This document shows, piece by piece, positions 7,110-16,054 of a DNA stretch of 64,000 nt. Source of the DNA: Bacteroidota bacterium. Its GTDB lineage: Bacteria > Bacteroidota > Bacteroidia > Bacteroidales > Lentimicrobiaceae. Both the position numbers and the translations under genes were made by a program. The notes beneath the pieces are model-generated. The model made no database searches and was not told the DNA's origin. It saw only the letters and a list, made by a program, of their open reading frames with translations. How positions within the stretch are numbered: the stretch's first letter is position 1; each line of letters begins with the position of its first letter. The stretch is from contig WSXU01000029.1 of NCBI GenBank assembly GCA_009773455.1, positions 75,362 through 139,361 of the forward strand, given 5' to 3'.

Positions 7110-10067
7110 ATGATAAGACTTTCAACGTTTTATAAATTTTTATTGCTATCATTATTTGCCTTTCTACTGACTCATACCACCTTTTCTCAGGCAAATAAAG
7201 TGAACCCTACCGGAGGATGGGTTGATTCCGTATTCAACAGCCTTACACAGGATGAAAAGATTGCCCAGCTGCTGATGTTGAGGGCATATTCAAACCGGGA
7301 TGAGGCTTATGTTGAGGAATTGAACACACTGGTGAAAGATCTGAAGCCAGGTGGTGTATGCTTTTTTCAGGGAGGACCGGTCAGGCAGGCCATCGTCACA
7401 AACCGTTTACAGTCAGTATCCCGGACACCTTTATTTGTTGCTATAGATGCAGAATGGGGGGCCGGAATGCGCCTCGACAGCATTGCCTGGTTTCCCAAAC
7501 CAATGACACTGGGAGCGATAAAGGATGATTCACTCGTATACAGAATGGGCGCTGAGATTGCACGTCAGTTAAAACGCCTTGGCGTTCACATGAATTTTGC
7601 TCCTGTTGCCGATGTTAACAATAATCCCCTTAATCCTGTTATCAATGCCCGTTCATTTGGTGAAAACCGGTTTAATGTAGCCTCAAAGGCTGAGATGTAT
7701 ATGAAAGGGATGCAGGATCATGGCCTGATCGCAGTAGCCAAACATTATCCCGGTCATGGCGATACCGGTAAGGATTCTCATTATACTTTGCCATCCATCA
7801 ATAAAAGCCGGGCAGAACTTGATTCCATTGAGCTTTTTCCTTTCAGACACCTGGTCAGTCATGGAATCAAAGGGGTCATGGTTTCCCACCTGATGGTGCC
7901 TGCGCTCGATTCTGCCCAAAATGCTATTGCAACACTTTCGCCCCTGATGATCAATGAATTGTTGCGCAAGGAGATGGGATTCGATGGTATGGTGATTACC
8001 GACGGGATGGACATGAAAGGACTCACCGATTTCTCTGACCCGGGGCTGGTTGAAGTGGATGCTTTAAAGGCCGGGAATGACATTCTTCTGCTTCCGGTGG
8101 ATGCCAGGAAAGCTGTATTTAATATCCGCAGGGCTGTTGACAGCGGACTCATCTCTATGGACCTGATTGACCAGAAATGCCGCAGGGTGCTTGCCTGGAA
8201 ATATGAATCCGGACTGTCGGCTTATCAGCATATCAGTATTGAACATCTTACAGACGATATCAATTCACGGGAAGCAATGCTGATTACCCGAAAAGCCAAT
8301 GCAGAAGCCATCACACTGCTCACCGACCCGATGCATACTATTCCTTTGATGTCGCTTGATACGCTTCATATTGCAAGCCTTGTAATAGGAGATACCCTGG
8401 TCACCCCATTTCAGGAAATGCTATCTTCCTATGCTCCGGTTGCCCATTTCAACCTGCCGAAAGAACCATCATGGCAGGAATGTGATTCAATAAGGAAACT
8501 GCTCAGACCTTATAATCTCCTGATTGCCGGATTTGTCAGGACAAGCGACCTGCCTCAGAAGAATTTCGGTATAAACCGGTCAGCAGCCTCGTTTATTGAT
8601 TCTCTCAGCCATGAAGTTCCCCTGATACTTAACATATTTACTAGTCCATATGCTGTAGCATCATTTCAGGAAACCGAAAATTTTGCTGCAACACTGGTAT
8701 GCTATCAGGATAATGCCGGCATGCAGGAACTTGCAGCTCAGGCTCTTTTTGGAGCAATTTCCGTCAATGGGCGGTTACCCGTGACTGCAGGTGCAGAATT
8801 CGTCGGTGGTTCAGGACTTCAGCGTGATGATGTAATCAGGCTTTCATTTGGGATGCCCGAAGAGTCACAATTGGCTTTTAACGGCCTTGAAGCAATTGAT
8901 ACCATTGTTGCCGGGGGTATCCGTGATGGTGCCTTTCCGGGTGCACAGGTTCTTGTTGCACGGAATGGAAGAATCGTTTACCGGAAGGCTTTTGGGAATC
9001 AGACCTACTCGGGACAAAATCCGGTGAAAAACAACGATTTGTATGACCTGGCCTCACTCACCAAAATATTGTCAACCACCCTCGCTGTGATGAAGTTAAC
9101 CGGTGACGGTGAAATGAATCCTGAAATGAAACTGAGTCAGTACAAGGTGTCATGGCGAAAAAGTAACAAAGGCCAGTTAACCATCCGTGAAATAATGGCC
9201 CATCAGGCAGGCTTGCAGCCTTTCATACCGTTTTACCATGCGTTGCTTAACGGAAATAACCAGGATTCAGCCCTGATAGCGAGGCATTACAGTTTGTCAT
9301 TTCCGGTGCGTGTGGCCGATGCCATGTATGTCGGCCAGCAATGGCAAGAGTATGTGATTGATTCCATCCTTGCTTCGCCGCTGGCAAAGAAAAAGGAGTA
9401 TAAATACAGTGATCTTGGCTTTATTCTTCTGGCTGAGGCGATTACACAGGTAACCAACCAACCCTTGAGCAGTTATGTTAAACACAGTTTTTATGGTAAG
9501 CTGGGTCTGACAACCATGGGTTATCACCCCCGCGACAGGTTCAGCATAAGCCGGATAGCGCCGACGGAGAACGACACTGTTTTCAGGAAACAACCGGTGC
9601 ATGGCGATGTACATGATCCTACTGCAGCAATGATGGGCGGTGTTTCAGGCCATGCAGGACTTTTCAGCGATGCGCTCGATGTTGCTGTGATTATGCAGAT
9701 GCTTTTACAGGATGGCCGGTATGGAGGTGAAATGCTGATCGATTCAGCTGTTGTGGCCAAATTCACTAAAGTTCAGTTTCCTGAAAACAAAAACAGAAGG
9801 GGATTGGGATTTGATAAGCCGGCAAAGCCCGGCGAACCGGGCCCCACCTGTGATCTGGCTTCTCCGCTCAGTTTCGGTCACAGCGGTTTTACAGGGACCT
9901 ATGCCTGGGCTGATCCGGCAACAGGCCTGGTGTATGTATTTTTAAGCAACCGGGTTTGCCCGGATGCCGGTAATAATCTGATAACCAAACTGAATATCAG
10001 GACAAGGATACAGGAAGCCATGTACAAATCCATCCGGGATTCAAACAAAACAGCAGGAACCAAATAA
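7110..10067 (+). CDS. GH3 glycosidase fused to class C beta-lactamase-like serine hydrolase
   Basis: A 985-residue secreted two-enzyme fusion. After a signal peptide (THTTFSQA), residues about 40-380 are a family 3 glycoside hydrolase: KHYPGHGDTGKDSH starts at residue 211 and the likely nucleophile is Asp298 in VITDGMDM. This matches NagZ-like beta-N-acetylhexosaminidases. A GH3 C-terminal-type domain follows (about 400-590). Residues about 605-975 are a serine hydrolase of the beta-lactamase/DD-peptidase fold with S649-L-T-K, Y766-S-D and H924-S-G. Both halves suggest peptidoglycan or muropeptide processing in the envelope. This architecture is common in Bacteroidota. All key residues are present, so both halves are probably active. 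Confidence 0.92.
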   Translation: MIRLSTFYKFLLLSLFAFLLTHTTFSQANKVNPTGGWVDSVFNSLTQDEKIAQLLMLRAYSNRDEAYVEELNTLVKDLKPGGVCFFQGGPVRQAIVTNRLQSVSRTPLFVAIDAEWGAGMRLDSIAWFPKPMTLGAIKDDSLVYRMGAEIARQLKRLGVHMNFAPVADVNNNPLNPVINARSFGENRFNVASKAEMYMKGMQDHGLIAVAKHYPGHGDTGKDSHYTLPSINKSRAELDSIELFPFRHLVSHGIKGVMVSHLMVPALDSAQNAIATLSPLMINELLRKEMGFDGMVITDGMDMKGLTDFSDPGLVEVDALKAGNDILLLPVDARKAVFNIRRAVDSGLISMDLIDQKCRRVLAWKYESGLSAYQHISIEHLTDDINSREAMLITRKANAEAITLLTDPMHTIPLMSLDTLHIASLVIGDTLVTPFQEMLSSYAPVAHFNLPKEPSWQECDSIRKLLRPYNLLIAGFVRTSDLPQKNFGINRSAASFIDSLSHEVPLILNIFTSPYAVASFQETENFAATLVCYQDNAGMQELAAQALFGAISVNGRLPVTAGAEFVGGSGLQRDDVIRLSFGMPEESQLAFNGLEAIDTIVAGGIRDGAFPGAQVLVARNGRIVYRKAFGNQTYSGQNPVKNNDLYDLASLTKILSTTLAVMKLTGDGEMNPEMKLSQYKVSWRKSNKGQLTIREIMAHQAGLQPFIPFYHALLNGNNQDSALIARHYSLSFPVRVADAMYVGQQWQEYVIDSILASPLAKKKEYKYSDLGFILLAEAITQVTNQPLSSYVKHSFYGKLGLTTMGYHPRDRFSISRIAPTENDTVFRKQPVHGDVHDPTAAMMGGVSGHAGLFSDALDVAVIMQMLLQDGRYGGEMLIDSAVVAKFTKVQFPENKNRRGLGFDKPAKPGEPGPTCDLASPLSFGHSGFTGTYAWADPATGLVYVFLSNRVCPDAGNNLITKLNIRTRIQEAMYKSIRDSNKTAGTK

Positions 10068-10121
10068 CTCAGGCAAAAGAATCATTGACTTTTTACCTGC
10101 GGTACAACCGGGAAGTTTTCT

Positions 10122-10129
10122 TAATTTTG
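10122..10129 (+). promoter_or_regulatory. -7 promoter box, candidate for tpx
   Basis: TAATTTTG matches TAnnTTTG and faces tpx, implying a leader of about 160 bases. That leader contains a small hairpin (CCCTTA/TAAGGG near 10162-10175). The long leader makes the assignment tentative. Confidence 0.35.
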
Positions 10130-10294
10130 CGCGGAATCTCAGGAAACCTGTCTTGTGATGATCCCTTATTTAAGGGAAGATGAATTGAACTGGCCTGGCC
10201 TGATGAATTGGCTTCTATTACTATTATTTCCGTTGGGTGAAATTTACTTTTTATCATTAAACTGAATTCTTTAATCATTTATAAAAACAAAATT

Positions 10295-10792
10295 ATGGCA
10301 TCAATCACACTTCAGGGGAACCCCATCAACACCACCGGAAATCTGCCGGCCAAAGGAGTAAAATCTCCTGATTTTAAACTTGTTAAATCAGACTTAAGTG
10401 TACTTTCATTAAGCGAACTGTCAGGCAAAAAGGTAGTTCTGAACATTTTCCCAAGTCTTGATACAGGCATCTGTGCTGCCTCTGTCAGGCAATTCAATGC
10501 TGCAGCTGAGAAGCTCGATAATACTGTAGTTGTCTGTGTATCAAAGGATCTTCCTTTTGCCCACAGCCGTTTCTGTGTTGCCGAGGGTTTAAAGAATGTA
10601 GTTTCTGCATCAGATTTCCGGAACGGAAGTTTCGGTAAGGATTTTGGTGTTGAAATCGCCGACGGACCTCTTGCCGGCCTTTTATCACGTGCGGTTGTTG
10701 TACTTGATGAAAAAGGGGTGGTAAAATATACCGAACAGGTTCCTGAAATTGCGCAGGAGCCGGATTATGAATCAGCGTTGAAAGCGATTTAA
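10295..10792 (+). CDS. tpx: thiol peroxidase (atypical 2-Cys peroxiredoxin)
   Basis: A 165-residue cytoplasmic or periplasmic peroxidase with no signal peptide. The family signature FPSLDTGICAASVR carries the peroxidatic Cys60, and SRFC at residue 94 is the resolving cysteine, matching the Cys61/Cys95 pair of E. coli Tpx. It reduces hydrogen and alkyl peroxides using thioredoxin. Length and the start MASITLQGNPI match the family exactly. It is a single-gene unit closed by a strong hairpin. Confidence 0.96.
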   Translation: MASITLQGNPINTTGNLPAKGVKSPDFKLVKSDLSVLSLSELSGKKVVLNIFPSLDTGICAASVRQFNAAAEKLDNTVVVCVSKDLPFAHSRFCVAEGLKNVVSASDFRNGSFGKDFGVEIADGPLAGLLSRAVVVLDEKGVVKYTEQVPEIAQEPDYESALKAI

Positions 10793-10810
10793 CTGTAAAG
10801 TAATGTATAA

Positions 10811-10840
10811 CAGGAAAGGGCGCTTTTGCGCCCTTTCCTG
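10811..10840 (+). terminator. strong hairpin terminator after tpx
   Basis: A perfect 13-bp stem (CAGGAAAGGGCGC with GCGCCCTTTCCTG) closes a TTTT loop, starting 18 bp after the tpx stop. It is followed by a short T-rich run, so it probably ends the tpx transcript and may also stop leftward reading. Confidence 0.8.
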
Positions 10841-10940
10841 TTTCAATGAGTCATTCATCTGACCCAAAAATAATATTTCACTTCCATCAGGATTTCCTTT
10901 CGGTCAGTTCCTTTTACATCACAACAAAGCAACCTGAATG

Positions 10941-12335
10941 TCAGGGGACAATGAATGCCGAGGATACCGTCCCGGTGGGGCCGGAAATCTTAAGGTGATA
11001 AATTCCGGAATTGAATAAGACGGTGTTGATTTTGAACCCCGTAGAGTTTACTATATCGCGGGCAACCATTTTTCCCCACTGGTCATAAATAGTGTATCCG
11101 GTTGCCTTCAGTTTTTCGTTGAAATATACAGAGGCTTCTCCTTTCACTGGATTAGGGATAATCTTCAGGGTATTGATCCCGGCCGGAATGGTCGAAATTC
11201 CGGTGGAATTAACAGCCCTGATTTCTACAATGCGGTCATCTCCCTGGCGCGGAGTTCCCCGTCCGTCGCGGTTACTCACAGCCAGATATACCCTGCCATC
11301 AGGCGAAACGCAGATGTCGCGCAGGCGGCCGTAGTGATTCACAAACCAGTCAGCCTGTTCCATTATAGACATCCCATCACTGCTCAGTTTCAGGCTTACA
11401 AGTTTGCCTGCTTTCAGCGAAGTCATCAATATGGAATGCTGCCATTCAGGAATACCGGGATGGTCGTAATAGCTGATACCAGCCACAGCCAGGGTAGGTG
11501 TCCAGGCTGCAATCGGCTCTCTGACATTGTTTTCACTGCAGAAGTCAGTTTCGGCAGGCAGGTCGCAAAAGCCCGCCACCTGGGGCCAACCGTAATTTCT
11601 GCCGGTTTCTATGATATTTAATTCATCATCCGTATCCGGCCCATGTTCAGAGCTGTACAAAATGCCGTCAGGGGAGAAGGTCAAACCCTGGGCATTCCGG
11701 TGTCCGGTGGTCCAGATATAATTTCCACTGAAAGGATTATCGTCAGGAACAGTGCCATCAGGATTTATCCTCAGGATTTTTCCGCTCAGCGAATTCATAT
11801 TCTGTGAATTGCTGGTATTTCCGGCATCGCCTGTTGACATATATAGTTTTCCGTCAGGACCAAATACAAGCCTTGATCCATTGTGGTAAGAATTGGCACT
11901 GATCCCTTCAATCAGGGTTTCCTGGTTTGTCAGGGAATTGCCGTCCCAGCTATACCTTACCAGCCGTTCTTTTATTGAAGATCCTGAGGTGTAATTGTAA
12001 ACCAGATAAACGTATGGCTGGGTCTGAAAATCGGGATGCAGGGCCATCCCCAGTAGACCACCTTCACCATATTCGAATACATCAGTAATGGTCAGAATGA
12101 CAGTGCGTTGTCCGTTGGCGGGATTCAGGCGGCTGACGGTGCCCTGACGTTCGGTGAACCAAAGAAAATTATCCGGGCCCCAAAGGATTTCCCAGGGGGT
12201 GTCAATATCCGAAATTAATGTACTGGTATCAACAACTGTTGACCCGATGTTGATCTGGCCTTCGGATCTTTCTGAGCAGCCCATGGTCAGCATCAACAAT
12301 AAAATGACAGTTATATGGCAGGTTGTTTTTTTCAT
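10941..12335 (-). CDS. secreted PQQ-type sugar dehydrogenase with T9SS tail
   Basis: A 464-residue protein. Residues about 40-365 form a soluble glucose/sorbosone dehydrogenase propeller: DTPWEILWGPD, GEGGLLGMALHPDF, SYHNGSRLVFGPDGKLYMSTGD and GHRNAQGLTFSPDG are the classic motifs, including the catalytic His of the NGSR region and calcium-site residues. These enzymes oxidise aldoses with pyrroloquinoline quinone and Ca2+. The last 75 residues are a T9SS type A sorting domain (IIPNPVKGEASVYF to the end). The N-terminus also looks like a lipobox (LTMGC, about residue 20), an odd combination. Homologues without PQQ activity (HIP or aldose sugar dehydrogenase-like) are possible. Confidence 0.88.
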   Translation of the reverse strand: MKKTTCHITVILLLMLTMGCSERSEGQINIGSTVVDTSTLISDIDTPWEILWGPDNFLWFTERQGTVSRLNPANGQRTVILTITDVFEYGEGGLLGMALHPDFQTQPYVYLVYNYTSGSSIKERLVRYSWDGNSLTNQETLIEGISANSYHNGSRLVFGPDGKLYMSTGDAGNTSNSQNMNSLSGKILRINPDGTVPDDNPFSGNYIWTTGHRNAQGLTFSPDGILYSSEHGPDTDDELNIIETGRNYGWPQVAGFCDLPAETDFCSENNVREPIAAWTPTLAVAGISYYDHPGIPEWQHSILMTSLKAGKLVSLKLSSDGMSIMEQADWFVNHYGRLRDICVSPDGRVYLAVSNRDGRGTPRQGDDRIVEIRAVNSTGISTIPAGINTLKIIPNPVKGEASVYFNEKLKATGYTIYDQWGKMVARDIVNSTGFKINTVLFNSGIYHLKISGPTGTVSSAFIVP

Positions 12336-12461
12336 TTCCTGAGTTTTTAAGTAATGGAAGTAAATGTTAGTGTGTATTTCAAAACCGGATATCCGTTTAC
12401 GAGGATATCAAAGAGAGGACGATATTCTATCATTCCCCGTCAGGATCAGACCTTGTGCTCC

Positions 12462-13307
12462 CTAATCAAGTTTATAGGCAACGACCCCATCATTGAAAAA
12501 TGTGGGCACATAGAGAATACCGTCAGATTTGTTATAACCTATATCGGCTGCATTCACCTTCAGTGGTGATGTGTCGAGCAGCATCATTTTTTCCTTACCG
12601 GGTTCAACCATATAGATGTGTCCTGACCAGTCAGAGAATACGTAAGTCTTGAGACCGACAGATTCCAGACCATCGATACCACCGGTGTTATTGATATAAG
12701 TAGTTATTTCCCCCGATTTAAGGTTGATGGCAACAATCCTGTCGTTCTGACCACATAGGAGGAGCCCGTTTTTAACACATAACCCGTTGCTGGCTTTCAC
12801 TTCAGGGGAATCAGAAAGTATTTCAAGTTTTTTTTCGGAAATCCGGTAAATAAAATCACCCTTGCTGTCCGACACATATACAATACCTTCGGGGCTTACA
12901 GCAATGTCGTTCAGGTTGACAGCGCCAGGGTGTGTATACCTGCCTTTGAGCATACCGTCCTCAAGATTGAATTCAACCACTTCATCGATGTTCGTTACAA
13001 ACAAACTTTCGTTACTGATTCCCATGCCTTTGGGTGCACTCAACCCGGTGGCCCATTTCAGGCTGATTAAAGTTCCGTCCGGGCTGAGTTTGGAAATATA
13101 CCCGTTTCCGTCTTTTTGCCATGGGTTTTCATTAATAGAGGAAACGTAGATTGCTTTTTCTGTGGGATCATAAAGAACTGATTCTGTTGTCTTCAGTCCG
13201 TTATGGAGTTCCCAGATTTTTGTGAGCCGGGGATGCTGGTAGGGTTCCTGTGCGAAAACAGAAGTTACAACTGCAAGGCAGATCATCAGAGCATATATAG
13301 ATTTCAT
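12462..13307 (-). CDS. secreted SMP-30/gluconolactonase-like beta-propeller
   Basis: A 281-residue protein with a signal peptide (VVTSVFAQ) followed by a six-bladed propeller with repeated phrases such as GYISKLSPDGTLIS, VNLNDIAVSPEGIVYVSDS and ASNGLCVKNGLL. The metal-ligand positions of SMP-30 lactonases (Glu near the start, Asn, Asp) could be E41 in TTESVLYD, N in the ASNGL loop and D in GIDGLE, but this needs a model. It sits 126 bp upstream of the sugar dehydrogenase gene in the same direction, so an oxidation-then-lactone-hydrolysis pair is a reasonable guess. It could equally be a non-enzymatic NHL-type binding propeller. Confidence 0.72.
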   Translation of the reverse strand: MKSIYALMICLAVVTSVFAQEPYQHPRLTKIWELHNGLKTTESVLYDPTEKAIYVSSINENPWQKDGNGYISKLSPDGTLISLKWATGLSAPKGMGISNESLFVTNIDEVVEFNLEDGMLKGRYTHPGAVNLNDIAVSPEGIVYVSDSKGDFIYRISEKKLEILSDSPEVKASNGLCVKNGLLLCGQNDRIVAINLKSGEITTYINNTGGIDGLESVGLKTYVFSDWSGHIYMVEPGKEKMMLLDTSPLKVNAADIGYNKSDGILYVPTFFNDGVVAYKLD

Positions 13308-13436
13308 TATGAGGATTTTATGAACGTATTTGAATTAAGAATCAACAGTTATAAATATAAACATCGGGGTATTGAATTTGTTTTGAGGCCGTCATCTTCA
13401 GGGTGTAAATTTTACGCATAGGATATGAAAAATTTC

Positions 13437-13444
13437 TATCTTTG
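13437..13444 (+). promoter_or_regulatory. -7 promoter box for tRNA-Leu
   Basis: TATCTTTG lies 10 bases before the mature tRNA start, which is the expected position for a tRNA promoter of this phylum. A TTTT tract about 23-27 bases upstream sits near the -33 position. Confidence 0.7.
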
Positions 13445-13454
13445 CAGTCCCAAC

Positions 13455-13536
13455 GCGGATATGGCGTAATTGGTAGCCGCGCCAGACTTAGGATCTGGTG
13501 CCGAGAGGCGTAGGAGTTCGAGTCTCCTTATCCGCA
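13455..13536 (+). tRNA. tRNA-Leu (anticodon UAG)
   Basis: An 82-base cloverleaf can be drawn by eye. The acceptor stem is GCGGATA with TATCCGC plus discriminator A at 13536. The anticodon arm CCAGA-CTTAGGA-TCTGG gives anticodon TAG. A long variable arm (GCCGAGAGGC) marks a class II tRNA, and the T-arm is AGGAG-TTCGAGT-CTCCT. The CCA end is not encoded. It reads CUN leucine codons, mainly CUA. Confidence 0.95.
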
Positions 13537-13543
13537 CAGAAAC

Positions 13544-13566
13544 AGCCCGCGAAAGCGGGTTTTTTG
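13544..13566 (+). terminator. terminator after tRNA-Leu
   Basis: CCCGC-GAAA-GCGGG (13546-13559), extended by A-U and G-U pairs, is followed by a T run (13560-13565). It begins eight bases after the tRNA, an intrinsic terminator with a GNRA tetraloop. Confidence 0.85.
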
Positions 13567-13596
13567 TTTTTCAGAAATACTAGACGAGAAGTTTAT

Positions 13597-13656
13597 CCCG
13601 CCACGGCGGGAAGTCTCCTTATCCACACAAAATTAAGCCCGCGAAAGCGGGTTTTT
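13597..13656 (+). repeat. degenerate duplicate of tRNA-Leu 3' end plus terminator
   Basis: AGTCTCCTTATCC at 13612-13624 repeats tRNA positions 13521-13533 exactly. The 14-base terminator core CCCGCGAAAGCGGG recurs at 13638-13651 with a T run after it. The two copies lie about 91 bp apart. The second is preceded by a hairpin CCCGCC-AC-GGCGGG (13597-13610) instead of a tRNA body, so it cannot encode a tRNA. It looks like the tail left by tandem duplication and decay, or by an integration event at the tRNA 3' end. Confidence 0.7.
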
Positions 13657-13782
13657 ATGCTAATATGAGGTGATGAATCATGGCGGATGAATGCAGAATG
13701 CTAAAAATGACTGATTCGAAGAATCATGCAAATGACTTTGTGATCCTGCGTTGCCGTATACACTGAAGTTATATCCGAAAGC

Positions 13783-14427
13783 CTATTTTTCAAACCTTTT
13801 ACCGAAAACTTTCTCAAATTTTTCCAGCTTCGGACCAATCACAAATGCGCAGTAAGGCGCTTTTTTGTTGTTATTGTAATAATTCTGATGATAATCTTCT
13901 GCTTTATAAAACGCTTTGAAAGGGCTGATTTCCGTTACTATTGGATTGTCCCAGGCCCCGCTGGCACCGAGTTTTGATTTATAGGATTCGGCCAGTTTAT
14001 GCTGTGCCTCATTATGAAAGAAAATTACTGACCTGTATTGGGTTCCAACATCAGCACCCTGTCGGTTCAGCGTCGTTGGATCATGGGTTTTCCAGAAAAC
14101 TTCCAACAGCTCTTCAAAACTGATTACAGCTGGGTCAAAAACGATTTGTGTAACTTCAGCGTGGCCGGTAGCACCTGAACACACCTGTTCATAAGTGGGG
14201 TTTGATCGTGTCCCTCCGGAATACCCGGATTCAACGCGGATAACACCCTTTAGCTGAAGGAAAATGGCCTCAGTACACCAGAAACAACCTCCGCCGAAAG
14301 TTGCGGTATCTGTTGAAATATTTTCAGTCTGATTCATTTCGGTATTTACTTTTTCTGAAGCCGGGACACAGCCTGACAGAGCAAGATGTATAAAACCGGC
14401 AACAACCAGTATGATTGCGGTCTTCAT
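13783..14427 (-). CDS. msrA: peptide methionine sulfoxide reductase MsrA (lipoprotein form)
   Basis: A 214-residue protein. The MsrA signature [12 protein letters not shown] near residue 46 holds the catalytic cysteine, and [16 protein letters not shown] and EDYHQNYY are conserved blocks. It reduces methionine-S-sulfoxide in proteins. The N-terminus has a lipobox (ALSGC at residue 19), so the enzyme is probably anchored in the periplasm or on the surface to repair exported proteins. No MsrB domain is fused. It stands alone, transcribed leftward. Confidence 0.95.
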   Translation of the reverse strand: MKTAIILVVAGFIHLALSGCVPASEKVNTEMNQTENISTDTATFGGGCFWCTEAIFLQLKGVIRVESGYSGGTRSNPTYEQVCSGATGHAEVTQIVFDPAVISFEELLEVFWKTHDPTTLNRQGADVGTQYRSVIFFHNEAQHKLAESYKSKLGASGAWDNPIVTEISPFKAFYKAEDYHQNYYNNNKKAPYCAFVIGPKLEKFEKVFGKRFEK

Positions 14428-14575
14428 TCTTTTTTAGATTTAAACAGCTTATTGTTCTTAGTGTTCAGCCGGAGCCCTTATAAAACCCGGAATTCACATT
14501 ATTTAACAGAAATACGGGATAAGCCGGTTCCTGCAGTTTAGCGGAGGTGAATGCTTTTAAATGTTAACAGGAGGG

Positions 14576-15922
14576 CTAACGGTAAGGCTTTCTGACAATG
14601 GTCAGATGTCCCAGCAAACTTTCCATATTGTCATACAGACATGAAATCGAGGCTTCCACATTGATTTCACTTCCATCCGGAAGTTCCTGGATAAAGCGAC
14701 CCTGCCAGATGCCTGAGTTCCTGAGTGATTCAACCATGTGCTGTTCTTCTTCGGAGTTCTTCCACTTGTTCCTGATCAGAACCTGCGCGATCTTTGAGAT
14801 TGCATCCTGCTCTGTGGTTCCGTACAAATCCTCGGCAGCTTTATTCCAGTAGGTTATGGTTCCTTTGTGATCGGTTGCATAAACGGCTTCATTGATCTTT
14901 GACAGAATTGCAGCGTGGAAAGAGTTCATATGATCAGAACTCCGCCTTTTCATCATGTCGGAAAGCAATCGTTCCTGGCTGAATACATTGATGAGCATAT
15001 TCTGAAGCGAGTTGAAATCCGGGTCCGTATCGCTGATCATCCTGATGTATTCAGGATCTTTTTGCTTCAAAGCAAGAGAAACCAGACGTAAAGGTAGTAT
15101 ATAATATCTGTTGAGGTACAGGTAGATAAATAACAGAAATGCTGAAATCATGATGATCAGGATGATCAGAAGCGATTTCTGCTGCACGGAAAGTACCTCC
15201 ATAATTTCAGGATGTGTTTCGACCCTCAGGGAAGCAACCGGAAGGTTATCCCATCCGTAAAGCGGAAGGATAGAAACGTACGTATTGGTTTTTGTATTGA
15301 TAAAGGATCCGCTTGCTTCAGGATCTCTTTGAATGGTGATTTTTCCCGGCAACTGCAGGATTAATTTTTCAGTAAGCTCCTCATTCATATAACGGCCAGC
15401 CAGGATCCATGCACCGATAGAATCATTTATCCCTCCCGAACACCCCGGAACCGTAATGGCCGATATTTCAAAAAGAGAATCGTTTTTCCACTGATAGTAC
15501 AAGGTTACTTTACCATCGCTTAATGTTTTGTCGAAAATCTGAATGTCGGCAGGGACAAGTTTATTGATCGCTTTGTTTTTGTAGGGGAAGCCCGTGATGG
15601 GAGTCAGTTCCGGGTCAGTAAAAACCATAAAACTGAATCCGGCCATTGCCAGTTGTTCACCAATCCCATTGGGCAATCCGTTGCCTGTAATCTGGCATGG
15701 CTGCATATCTTTTCGTTCTGAAAGATAAATCAGCGATTTGTTTGTTAATAAAGAATTGGCAATGATGTGATTTTGTAAGATCTGTACCTGTGATTCAGCG
15801 TAACTCCTTTTGATTTTCTCAACCGATGAGCTGAAGAACAGATGAATAAAAGTGATGATTCCTATTGAAACCAGAGAGGCAATGGAAACAAGAATAATAA
15901 TCTTATTCCTTAATAGTTTCAT
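14576..15922 (-). CDS. membrane-anchored PAS sensor protein lacking an output domain
   Basis: A 448-residue protein. A first membrane segment (about 7-29) is followed by an extracytoplasmic CHASE4-like region (about 30-240), a second membrane segment (SLLIILIIMISAFLLFIYLYL, about 249-269), a short linker, and a PAS domain (about 345-440) with INEAVYATDHKGTITYWNKAAEDLYG and a PAC-like ending. The open frame stops directly after PAS: no histidine kinase, GGDEF or other effector is visible, and no frameshifted kinase follows. It may act through a partner, or be a truncated kinase. A -7 box lies at 16016-16023, next to a run of 18 identical bases. Confidence 0.75.
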   Translation of the reverse strand: MKLLRNKIIILVSIASLVSIGIITFIHLFFSSSVEKIKRSYAESQVQILQNHIIANSLLTNKSLIYLSERKDMQPCQITGNGLPNGIGEQLAMAGFSFMVFTDPELTPITGFPYKNKAINKLVPADIQIFDKTLSDGKVTLYYQWKNDSLFEISAITVPGCSGGINDSIGAWILAGRYMNEELTEKLILQLPGKITIQRDPEASGSFINTKTNTYVSILPLYGWDNLPVASLRVETHPEIMEVLSVQQKSLLIILIIMISAFLLFIYLYLNRYYILPLRLVSLALKQKDPEYIRMISDTDPDFNSLQNMLINVFSQERLLSDMMKRRSSDHMNSFHAAILSKINEAVYATDHKGTITYWNKAAEDLYGTTEQDAISKIAQVLIRNKWKNSEEEQHMVESLRNSGIWQGRFIQELPDGSEINVEASISCLYDNMESLLGHLTIVRKPYR

Positions 15923-16015
15923 AAGTTGCGGAAGTTATTAGAGTATAATTGCAGCAGATGTGAGTTTGGCTTTCGCCATGAAAATAGCTTTCAGTGTATT
16001 TATCAAGCAATCTCT

Positions 16016-16023
16016 CAAATGTA
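16016..16023 (-). promoter_or_regulatory. -7 promoter box for the PAS sensor, next to A/T homopolymer
   Basis: On the minus strand this reads TACATTTG, a full match to TAnnTTTG. Thirteen bases upstream (minus-strand sense) begins a run of 18 A, covering the place where the -33 element would be. Confidence 0.45.
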
Positions 16024-16036
16024 ACAGAGAATTCAG

Positions 16037-16054
16037 TTTTTTTTTTTTTTTTTT
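16037..16054. repeat. homopolymer of 18 T
   Basis: An uninterrupted run of 18 T on the plus strand, the longest single-base run I see in the window. It lies in the presumed -33 region of the leftward sensor promoter. Confidence 0.9.

Noticed and set aside
10093..10278. Leftward 61-codon frame between the GH3 fusion and tpx
   Set aside because: No recognisable protein, no ribosome site, and it overlaps the likely tpx leader on the other strand.
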